In this document: in pieces, positions 7,109 to 12,612 of the stretch
How the letters are laid out: each line of letters opens with the position of its first letter
How positions within the stretch are numbered: the stretch's first letter is position 1
Assembly (NCBI GenBank): GCA_910584325.1
Contig: CAJTZH010000078.1
Location: 1-12,612, forward strand
Direction: 5' to 3'
From: an uncultured Lachnospiraceae bacterium
GTDB taxonomy: Bacteria; Bacillota; Clostridia; Lachnospirales; Lachnospiraceae
DNA length: 12,612 nucleotides
Notes under the pieces: generated by a model
What the model saw: only the letters and a program-made list of their open reading frames with translations
Database searches by the model: none
Told to the model about the DNA's origin: nothing
Translations under genes and position numbers: made by a program

Positions 7109-8359
7109 CTACCTTGCAGAAATACTTTCTGCCATCTCATCTAACTGCTCCTGTAAGCTCTGTCCGGAAGGATTTCCTGCCGCCATGTTTTCTGCAAATT
7201 TTGAAACGGGGTCCCAGAACTTCCCGCCTATCCGCTGAAGCTGAGAAAATTCAAACTGCTTCAAAAGAGCGGCAATCGCCGGCGATTGATTTATCTCTTC
7301 TGAATCGGCAACCACAACGTTTGACGGACCCTGTCCACGCATTTGAAAACGAAGCCTCTGGTTCTCTTCATTTGTAATCCATTCAGCAAGTCTGGACGCC
7401 CATTCCGCATGCTCGGAATAAGCATTCACACCAATCAGTTTACAACCGGAAAATGAAGCCATCTGTACCTGACTGCCATTACAGTCATAAGTCGGCAGCT
7501 TGGCGGCTCCGGCATTCTCTCCCCATGCCTCCTTCACCGCAACAAAATTCCATACACCACTGACGCCTGCAATCACTGAGCCGTTCTTTACTCCCTCCAG
7601 AAACTCTTCATCCGTACAATTGGCAAAACCCGGATTTTGGGCAATCTTTAACATTGCCTGGGCTACATCAATACCCCGGATGTCCCCATCTGTCTGATTC
7701 CATGTACAGTAGTTGGTAATTCCGTCATCATTCAGCCCAACCTGAAGTCCTGTATTTCCAAAAAATGAATATACATACCATGCCGAAGTCCAGTCCATAG
7801 TAAATAATTTATCATTGGCAGCCGCAGCTTCCAGTATCCCGTCCAATGTCTGAACCTGTTCTTCCGTGAGATACTGCTTGTTGTAATATAAAAAATATCC
7901 GTTATCCGCAGTTAACGGATACGCATATAACTGACCGTTTACTGTAGCTGCTTCTACCGTACTTGAAAGATTTCTATCCCTAATCTGACCCGCATTTTCA
8001 AGTGGGTCTAATGCCCCGGCGGCTGCCAAAGCATTTAACTGGTCATCTGCAAAAGTAAATACATCCGCGCCTTCCTCCAGGCCGCCGAGCAGTACATCCT
8101 TACACTGGGATTCTCCCTGCACCTCAAATGTAATCTGAAAATCTGCTTCTCCCTGATAATTTGCCTGAAAACTCTGGATAATCTGGTTCATCAATTCTGC
8201 ATCTTCCTCAGCTCCCCAGACAACCAGTTCAACTTTTGGGAATTCTGAACTCCCAAAAGTCGTTTGATCTGTCAAGTCCGCCTTCCCATCCAAGCCGCAT
8301 CCCGTAAATACAGCGGTGCATAGAATACCCAGAAACAATCCGCATATCCTTTTTCTCAT
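7109..8359 (-). CDS. Extracellular solute-binding lipoprotein, maltodextrin-binding type
   Basis: The 416-residue protein starts with a lipoprotein signal peptide: charged M-R-K-R, a hydrophobic core and the lipobox F-T-G-C with C21 as the lipidation site. The mature part has family 1 sugar-binding protein features: an early V-V-W-G-A-E-E-D strand, A-Y-P-L-T-A-D-N-G-Y-F-L-Y-Y-N-K about a third of the way in, and a C-terminal region with K-L-P-T-Y, V-Q-M-A-S-F-S-G and A-E-W-I-T-N-E-E-N-Q-R, reminiscent of maltose/maltodextrin-binding proteins. It would bind an oligosaccharide outside the membrane. No ABC permease or ATPase lies next to it, which is unusual for a transport component. The next gene is a chemoreceptor, so a sensory role is likely. 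The start is supported by AAGGATGG about 8 bases upstream. The precise sugar cannot be told. Confidence 0.9.
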   Translation of the reverse strand: MRKRICGLFLGILCTAVFTGCGLDGKADLTDQTTFGSSEFPKVELVVWGAEEDAELMNQIIQSFQANYQGEADFQITFEVQGESQCKDVLLGGLEEGADVFTFADDQLNALAAAGALDPLENAGQIRDRNLSSTVEAATVNGQLYAYPLTADNGYFLYYNKQYLTEEQVQTLDGILEAAAANDKLFTMDWTSAWYVYSFFGNTGLQVGLNDDGITNYCTWNQTDGDIRGIDVAQAMLKIAQNPGFANCTDEEFLEGVKNGSVIAGVSGVWNFVAVKEAWGENAGAAKLPTYDCNGSQVQMASFSGCKLIGVNAYSEHAEWASRLAEWITNEENQRLRFQMRGQGPSNVVVADSEEINQSPAIAALLKQFEFSQLQRIGGKFWDPVSKFAENMAAGNPSGQSLQEQLDEMAESISAR

Positions 8360-8398
8360 ATATATTCCATCCTTTATGTTTCCATTTTTCCTGCGGCT

Positions 8399-8427
8399 AT
8401 TATACCATTGATACGAGTTTTTTGCAA
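8399..8427 (-). promoter_or_regulatory. Sigma-A promoter of the binding-protein/chemoreceptor operon
   Basis: On the minus strand TTGCAA (8422-8427) is separated by 17 bases from a perfect TATAAT (8399-8404). Transcription would begin near 8392, about 30 bases before the start codon. It lies downstream of the strong terminator at 8535-8568, so the operon starts here. Confidence 0.72.
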
Positions 8428-8534
8428 TATGACAGCATACCTGCTTGTTGCAGCAATCATATCATTTATACTCTGATACGAGCATTGAATTTTCCCGTCC
8501 GAATAGACTGCTGCGTAATCCATAAGCACACTAT

Positions 8535-8568
8535 AAAAAGGCGTCCGTTGGTCCTCCCAACAAACGCC
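8535..8568 (-). terminator. Strong intrinsic terminator of the two-gene hypothetical operon
   Basis: On the minus strand GGCGTTTGTTGG (8557-8568) pairs with CCAACGGACGCC (8540-8551) as a 12-bp stem with two G-U wobbles around a 5-base loop, followed by TTTTT (8535-8539). It comes 14 bases after the stop at 8582. Confidence 0.9.
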
Positions 8569-8581
8569 TTCGCCGTCTTTT

Positions 8582-8995
8582 CTATATGGAAACCGAGATA
8601 CTGACACTTGATTCTGACTGATTTTTGTCCGTTTCTCCAGTTTTTGTATATATCACAGGTTCCAGCTTAGAAGCATCTGCCGTCTCAGACGCAGTACTGC
8701 TGTCCGAATCGGTGTTTTCAAATTTTTCACATTCCTCTCTGCGCTTCTTAATAACTTTTTCCCGCTCCAATTCTGCTTTCTCTTTCGCTTCTTTCGCGTC
8801 CTCTTCCATTCCTTTATCGGCTTTTACCTGATATTCCTCTGCCTTGTTTTGGAATTCATTAACATACCCCATCGCTCTTTCCATCTTTGCCGTATCGCCT
8901 TTGCGCTTTGCTTCGTTATAGACACGCATAGGGGTATCTATCAGATTGACATTCATCCTTGCGCCAACAAGACCTTCCATTGTCATAGCATGCAC
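8582..8995 (-). CDS. Conserved hypothetical, highly charged helical protein (second of a pair)
   Basis: I do not recognise a named domain. The frame can be opened from a TTG at 9014-9016, but a strong AAGGAGG site lies inside that extension, 7 bases before an in-frame GTG (8993-8995), so GTG is the better start and gives 137 residues. An ATG three codons later (8984-8986) is a weaker alternative. The protein begins with an N-terminal segment G-A-R-M-N-V-N-L-I-D-T-P-M-R-V-Y. It continues into a lysine/glutamate-rich helix with repeated K-A-E and E-A-K units, likely a coiled coil, and ends in a serine-rich, acidic tail. No signal peptide or membrane segment is seen. It follows its partner by 57 bases and is followed by a strong terminator, so the two form one operon. 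From memory, similar gene pairs occur in other Lachnospiraceae; I cannot verify this here. Confidence 0.8.
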   Translation of the reverse strand: MHAMTMEGLVGARMNVNLIDTPMRVYNEAKRKGDTAKMERAMGYVNEFQNKAEEYQVKADKGMEEDAKEAKEKAELEREKVIKKRREECEKFENTDSDSSTASETADASKLEPVIYTKTGETDKNQSESSVSISVSI

Positions 8996-9052
8996 GGTAT
9001 ATCCTCCTTTTCCCAAAATAACTTCACAAACAGCACAAAAAGATATGCTATT

Positions 9053-9607
9053 TTAATCCGCTTTTGTAACAACGGTGTTCTGCCGCCTGTATGTGTCATT
9101 ATCCTTCTGGCTTAATTCGTTCTCAATATCTGCCAGTTTTTTCTCCAGTTCTTTAACTTTTTTTTCGTCTCCGGCAGCCGAGCGAATCTGCTGCTCCAGC
9201 TCTTTTTTCTTTTCTTTCAGTTCGCGAATTTCGCGTTCCACCTTATCTGTATTGCCCATCCACTTCTCCTCTTTTGGCTTTTGCGGCTTTACCCCCTGCG
9301 GACTGCCGCCCTCTCCATTCTGCTTTGCCTTAGGATTGGCACCTTCTCTTTCGTAACCGGTTTTGTTCGAGTCGTCATATATGAGCTTTTTGTTTCCGTT
9401 TTCATCCTGTTCTAACCGATATAGACCGCTGGGTTTTTCACCTGATTTATCGCTGCTGATGTACTCATCCTTTGGGACGGTTGTCTTATCTGATGTTTTG
9501 TCTGTTTCCTTTGCTTCTTCAGTCCTGTCAATCGCCTGTTTTGCTTTCAGCCGCTCCTCATCATTAATTCGCAAACGGCTTATGTTTTCGCTGATTTTCA
9601 TTGACAT
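9053..9607 (-). CDS. Conserved hypothetical protein with central G-L-Y-R-L motif and coiled coil (first of a pair)
   Basis: The 184-residue protein has no domain I can name. Residues 1-45 are charged and probably helical. A conserved-looking segment follows at 55-80 (E-K-P-S-G-L-Y-R-L-E-Q-D-E-N-G-N-K-K-L-I-Y-D-D). Residues 85-118 are glycine/proline/lysine-rich and probably flexible. Residues 121-168 are a clear heptad-rich coiled coil (D-K-V-E-R-E-I-R-E-L-K and K-E-L-E-K-K-L-A-D-I-E-N-E-L), ending D-N-D-T-Y-R-R-Q. There is no signal peptide or membrane helix. A near-perfect AAGGAGGT site 7 bases before the ATG suggests high translation. It is co-transcribed with the smaller charged protein that follows. 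A structural, scaffold or adaptor role would fit the coiled coil, but no function can be assigned. Confidence 0.82.
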   Translation of the reverse strand: MSMKISENISRLRINDEERLKAKQAIDRTEEAKETDKTSDKTTVPKDEYISSDKSGEKPSGLYRLEQDENGNKKLIYDDSNKTGYEREGANPKAKQNGEGGSPQGVKPQKPKEEKWMGNTDKVEREIRELKEKKKELEQQIRSAAGDEKKVKELEKKLADIENELSQKDNDTYRRQNTVVTKAD

Positions 9608-9632
9608 AGAACCACCTCCTTAAATTTTTCGT

Positions 9633-9711
9633 CAGACAGTCAAATACATACGCATCCTGCCTTCCATTTTCTTTTTCGACCGTCTGATACGGCAAATAAA
9701 ATGTTTTGCCG
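9633..9711. repeat. Two inverted repeats in the leader of the hypothetical operon
   Basis: CAGACAGTC (9633-9641) pairs with GACCGTCTG (9678-9686) with one G-U-type mismatch, and CGGCAAA (9690-9696) pairs perfectly with TTTGCCG (9705-9711). Both lie between the upstream gene remnants and the strong ribosome binding site at about 9610-9620. I see no good sigma-A promoter in 9608-9757, so these could be an operator or leader structure. Confidence 0.4.
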
Positions 9712-9757
9712 CCAGATGCTTAACGGGTGCCGTGAAATGTAAAACGGACGAAAACGA

Positions 9758-9881
9758 TTAACTGTCCAGCAAAAAATCTGTCAATTTCACAATTTTTATG
9801 CCATCCTGCGTTACAGAATTATTGCACTCTCCCGTAAGAACTACTTTTTCATAATTATCACGTATTTTCGCAACGTCCTAA
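9758..9881 (-). pseudogene. C-terminal remnant, probably of a DUF4143-type AAA ATPase
   Basis: The minus strand reads D-V-A-K-I-R-D-N-Y-E-K-V-V-L-T, then D-G-I-K-I-V-K-L-T-D-F-L-L-D-S and TAA (9758-9760). This resembles the ending of the large family of P-loop ATPases with a C-terminal DUF4143 domain, which close with a K-D-N-Y-x-K-x-V-L-(S/T) strand and a G-I-K-x-x-x-x-x-x-F-L-L segment. Only the last ~40 of about 400 residues remain. There is no start codon or ribosome binding site; upstream the DNA is already the GNAT remnant in another frame. It is therefore a fusion scar, not a gene. The family call is from memory of a short region and is moderately secure. Confidence 0.5.
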
Positions 9882-10114
9882 GATACGCCTTTTTGCCGCT
9901 TGGGTTATGATATGTCGGCATAACCTGATAAAAACTAACGCCGCCCGCGCCGATAAACGTTTTGTCATCATACACCAGATATGCGGTATGTTCTCCCGAT
10001 GCCAGCGCTCTCCTGTAATTCCTTGTTTTCCGCTAATTCATATCTCATCTCTTCGCCCACTTCCAATTTATTTCTCATAGACACTATTTCGGCTAATTTA
10101 CAATCTCGTATCAT
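9880..10114 (-). pseudogene. GNAT acetyltransferase remnant, frameshifted and truncated
   Basis: From ATG 10112-10114 the minus strand reads M-I-R-D-C-K-L-A-E-I-V-S-M-R, then V-G-E-E-M-R-Y-E-L-A-E-N-K-E-L-Q-E. A shift of frame near 10010-10025 then gives S-G-E-H-T-A-Y-L-V-Y-D-D and F-I-G-A-G-G-V-S-F-Y-Q, then V-M-P-T-Y-H-N-P-S-G-K-K-A-Y-L. This is the N-terminal half of a Firmicute GNAT N-acetyltransferase: strands 1-4 and the conserved P-T-x-x-x-P-S/T-G-K stretch. The acetyl-CoA-binding loop (usually R-R-x-G-I-A) that should follow is absent, because the sequence passes into an unrelated ATPase tail near 9880. Two lesions, a frameshift and loss of the C-terminal half, make it non-functional. 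It follows the permease stop by 37 bases. Confidence 0.72.
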
Positions 10115-10151
10115 TTTAGCCAAAATCCCCCAAATATACAACCACATTTTC

Positions 10152-12383
10152 CTATGCCATCGTATCGTCCCGCAGCGCTTCGCCAAGCGAAATTTTAAGC
10201 AGCTTTCTCGCGCCAAGATAATACGCCAATGCCACAAACGCGAAAACAGCGGCAATAAATACCACAATCGGCAGAATGGGCGCCACACGGATAAACTCCA
10301 TGATATCCAGATGACTGGCGTTCGTCATCAGCACGACAAATACGCACGTCACAAACAGCGTGACAAGCACGGGACGTACAATCAGAACAACCGCTTCCAC
10401 GCAGAACAGCTTACGAATCCCCTCCGGCGTCAGACCAACGGACATATAGCGGGCAAACTCCCGTTTTCTCTGCCGCAGAAATCCCATTGTATTCGAAAAT
10501 ACATGGGCAACTCCAATTATCGCGAACAACACACAAAATCCTCCCAGTATCAGTTCATACCCCTTTATCATCTCATCGTTGTCAAGTTTCTCCTGAAGAC
10601 GGTTCTCGCTTTCCACCTCAAAGTCCGCCCCGATAACGCGCGCCATTTCATCCTCCAAATGATTGAGCACGTCCAAATCCGCGCGCTCCTTCGCCAGCAC
10701 GCGCACATACATATCGTTTTCCGCTCCCGAAATCCCCGCTGACAGTTCCTTCCACAAAGAATTTGGAACAAATTGTACCAAGGCATAATCCGCATATTCC
10801 TCCCGCAGAAGCGGAACTTCTTTCGTACAGGCAAGCACCGGAATTTCCGTCGTAAACGCCGCGCCGTCTTCCCCTTTTGCCTTGCTTTGCAGCGTAACCG
10901 TTCTGATATCGTCTTTTACAAAAGAAATATACTTCCGGTAGCGGAAATTACTGTTTTTACTGTCCCAGAAGCGATTTAAAAGAATAACTCCGTCAAGGCG
11001 CGGCGCAGTGCCCGTTTGTTTGCAGAACGCCAGAAAACTTTCATCGTCCATCACCACTATCGGCGCGTCTGCCAAAAAACACGCGCTTCCCTGACTGTTG
11101 TTTTGTGTCTCTAAATTCCCGGTAAATTCTTGCAGACCACCCAGCGCCAGCAGCTCCTCACTTTGTTCTTCCTTTGGCAAAAGACACCACGCCTGCACCT
11201 TCTGATACGCCGTCAGGCTGTCAATCCCTGTTAAACTTTTTACCGCGTCCGATAAACCAAAGTCCTCAATCGCCGTATTTTTGACCGTCACCATCACATC
11301 CCACACATCCTGGTATTTCTCAAAATATGTATGGTTTGTGCTAATCGTTGACAGCGTAAAAAAACACTGCATCATCATAAATCCCAAAAAGGCAAGCGTC
11401 AGTGACAGCGACGTGGTGCGCAGCGCTTTCTTCTGCGCCCTTAACGCATTTGCAGCAAGCTCCCCTTCCACGCCGAATAAGACGGGTAACAGCAGAAAGC
11501 GTTTCTTCTTTTTTACCCCAAGTTCACCTGTACCGCGAATCGCTTCTAACGGTGTCAGCCTGCAAAGTTTTGCCGCCGGAATCCATGCAGAAACAAACAC
11601 CGTCAAAACAGATAACAAAAAAAGAAGCGCCAGCACTGCCGGATGACAATGAAACGCCATTTCCCGTCCGCCTGCCAGTTTCACGGCAAACGCGCCCATT
11701 GCCCGCACGATTCCAAAAGATAATCCCACCCCCGTCAGGATTCCGGCAAGAATCGGCGCCATCGCAAGCACAAGCGCCTCCTGCACCAGACAAATCCGAA
11801 TCTGTCCCGGTGTCGCCCCGATACTGGAAAAAATACCAAACTGCCTGACTCTGTTATTCATGGAAACAGCAAACGAATTATGAATCACCAGAATCAAAGA
11901 AACGCATACCAGTGCCACTATCGCAAGATACGCCGGCATCAGCATTCTTGGCATGGTATCCCCCGGAATGCGGATAAAATAAAGCGATAAAAGCTGGTAA
12001 TTGTAGTCCGCCGCATCTTCGGAAAGTCCAAGCCGGTTTAATATGGCAGTCATATCGCGGTAAACCGTCCTTTTATCGTAAAAATAAATATCCGCCGTTC
12101 GCTGCCCGTCCCCCGCCGCTTCCCTGATGACAACATTTTTTACGTTCGCAAAAGACTCTGCCGCCGCCAAATCCTCCCCGCTAAGGTCTGCAGTAATGCG
12201 CGCATGCCAGTCTCCGTCGCTCTGTTTTACGCCCTCGATATTATCAAGCCAGAAATTATAAAACAGGCTGCCAAGAACCGCAAGAAACAGCGCCGCGATA
12301 AATGACGCCGTCATCACGGACACCGCTAAGGCGCGGTTATGTTTCATATAATCCGCCGAATAGATTCTCCACATACCGCTCAC
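10152..12383 (-). CDS. FtsX-family ABC transporter permease
   Basis: The 743-residue protein has about eight membrane segments (near 22-45, 149-172, 200-225, 250-270, 324-345, 617-640, 664-688 and 703-727). Two FtsX/MacB-type core domains lie at about 150-285 and 615-740, each with the usual R-x-x-x-F-x-x-x-x-S-I/V-G cytoplasmic segment (R-V-R-Q-F-G-I-F-S-S-I-G-A-T and R-E-F-A-R-Y-M-S-V-G-L-T). A long extracytoplasmic domain lies at about 350-610. Permeases of this type work with a MacB/LolD-like ATPase in antibiotic-peptide or lipid export or in sensing. The GTG at 12381-12383 overlaps the ATPase stop (GTGA). The ATG at 12372-12374 (M-W-R-I-Y-S) is an equally good start with GGGGGTG in front. 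Its ATPase partner is broken next door, so unless another ATPase serves it, this permease is probably idle. Confidence 0.9.
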   Translation of the reverse strand: MSGMWRIYSADYMKHNRALAVSVMTASFIAALFLAVLGSLFYNFWLDNIEGVKQSDGDWHARITADLSGEDLAAAESFANVKNVVIREAAGDGQRTADIYFYDKRTVYRDMTAILNRLGLSEDAADYNYQLLSLYFIRIPGDTMPRMLMPAYLAIVALVCVSLILVIHNSFAVSMNNRVRQFGIFSSIGATPGQIRICLVQEALVLAMAPILAGILTGVGLSFGIVRAMGAFAVKLAGGREMAFHCHPAVLALLFLLSVLTVFVSAWIPAAKLCRLTPLEAIRGTGELGVKKKKRFLLLPVLFGVEGELAANALRAQKKALRTTSLSLTLAFLGFMMMQCFFTLSTISTNHTYFEKYQDVWDVMVTVKNTAIEDFGLSDAVKSLTGIDSLTAYQKVQAWCLLPKEEQSEELLALGGLQEFTGNLETQNNSQGSACFLADAPIVVMDDESFLAFCKQTGTAPRLDGVILLNRFWDSKNSNFRYRKYISFVKDDIRTVTLQSKAKGEDGAAFTTEIPVLACTKEVPLLREEYADYALVQFVPNSLWKELSAGISGAENDMYVRVLAKERADLDVLNHLEDEMARVIGADFEVESENRLQEKLDNDEMIKGYELILGGFCVLFAIIGVAHVFSNTMGFLRQRKREFARYMSVGLTPEGIRKLFCVEAVVLIVRPVLVTLFVTCVFVVLMTNASHLDIMEFIRVAPILPIVVFIAAVFAFVALAYYLGARKLLKISLGEALRDDTMA

Positions 12384-12562
12384 CCCCGTTTCCTGTCGCC
12401 GATAATTTGTCCGTCCTCAATCGTCACGATGCGGTCTGCCTGAAGGGCAACATTTTCATCGTGGGTAATCAGCACAATCGTCTGATTCAGATTACGGTTG
12501 GATAATTTCAGCATATCGATAATTTCTTTTGAATTTTTCTTGTCCAGATTTCCCGTTGGCAC
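12380..12562 (-). pseudogene. ABC transporter ATPase, C-terminal remnant
   Basis: The minus strand reads P-T-G-N-L-D (the end of the Walker B/D-loop region), then K-K-N-S-K-E-I-I-D-M-L, Q-T-I-V-L-I-T-H-D (H-switch histidine) and A-D-R-I-V-T-I-E-D-G-Q-I, the standard C-terminus of MacB/LolD-type ATPases that pair with FtsX permeases. Just before P-T-G-N-L-D the expected A-D-E is missing; the frame instead has G-T-V-like codons and a TGA (12566-12568). The Walker A and Walker B aspartate/glutamate are therefore not joined to this piece. The break lies at about 12557-12560, where the DNA changes to GGCACTGTTC. The coupled GTGA overlap with the permease is kept, so the loss is recent or the operon is still transcribed. 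Confidence 0.8.
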
Positions 12563-12612
12563 TGTTCAGTTAGTACAACATAGAGAACCCCCGGAAAGCC
12601 TGCTGCCCTCCG
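12558..12612. mobile_element. Possible insertion-sequence end interrupting the ABC ATPase gene
   Basis: The DNA from 12558 to the window edge (GGCACTGTTCAGTTAG onward) does not continue the ATPase. It starts with GGC, as the terminal repeats of some IS families (for example ISL3) do. No transposase is visible, since only about 55 bases fall in the window. The stretch at 12601-12612 would read G-G-Q-Q on the minus strand, like the ABC signature, so a small deletion/insertion scar inside the gene is the competing explanation. I cannot decide between them. Confidence 0.35.

Noticed and set aside
8374..8607. A 77-codon minus-strand frame between the unknown operon and the binding-protein gene
   Set aside because: It begins inside the preceding gene, runs straight through the strong terminator and across the promoter of the binding-protein operon, and has no recognisable domain or ribosome binding site.
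9968..10288. A 106-codon minus-strand frame joining the permease end to the GNAT remnant
   Set aside because: The first half is the permease region read out of frame; only the part after the ATG at 10114 has real similarity, so I call it within the GNAT pseudogene.
9981..10742. A 253-codon plus-strand frame opposite the permease end and GNAT remnant
   Set aside because: It is antisense to an intact permease and a pseudogene, with biased composition and no recognisable motif.

Overview
The window looks like a chromosomal segment of a Gram-positive Firmicute, most likely a gut-type member of the Lachnospiraceae (Clostridia). The reasons are moderate-to-low GC, strong AGGAGG-type ribosome binding sites, sigma-A-like promoters, a lipoprotein-type solute-binding protein, and a pair of charged hypothetical proteins that resemble ones I recall from that family. 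This taxonomic call is inference. Every supportable gene is on the minus strand, so transcription runs from high to low coordinates. No rRNA, tRNA or CRISPR array was seen.

In transcription order (right to left), the right edge carries a two-gene ABC exporter unit. The ATPase gene is broken: an intact C-terminus is joined to foreign sequence beginning GGCACTGTTC just before the Walker B region. The FtsX-type permease (10152-12383) is intact. Behind it lies a chimeric remnant: the N-terminal half of a GNAT acetyltransferase with a frameshift (about 9880-10114), joined to what looks like the last ~40 codons of a DUF4143-type ATPase (9758-9880). Next comes a compact two-gene operon of unknown function (9053-9607 and 8582-8995) that ends at a strong intrinsic terminator (8535-8568).

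The centre is a signal-sensing block. A lipoprotein solute-binding protein of the maltodextrin-binding type (7109-8359) has its own promoter and is followed 31 bases later by a methyl-accepting chemotaxis protein (5491-7077). After a 350-base gap containing a structured inverted repeat and a second promoter comes a 950-residue hybrid histidine kinase with a 7TM sensor, PAS, HisKA, HATPase, receiver and Hpt domains (2287-5139). It overlaps a receiver-only response regulator (1892-2290) by ATGA. No permease or transport ATPase accompanies the binding protein, so I infer that the four genes form a sensory unit in which the binding protein presents a ligand to the chemoreceptor, the kinase, or both. 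Seven bases after the response regulator sits a methyltransferase gene reduced to its two ends by an internal deletion, then a terminator.

The left end has a Fic-domain protein with an N-terminal helix-turn-helix and a class II autoinhibitory motif (571-1473). Its upstream region carries three copies of GGAATAATA spaced about two helical turns apart. Then follow a low-molecular-weight tyrosine phosphatase start that is truncated after 12 recognisable codons (319-405), and, at the edge, the first 17 codons of a Phd/YefM-type antitoxin (1-51), whose toxin partner would lie outside the window.

The most notable features are the transporter-less binding protein, chemoreceptor and hybrid-kinase block; the unrecognised two-gene operon; and the density of decayed genes (five in 12.6 kb), all lying at the junctions between intact units.
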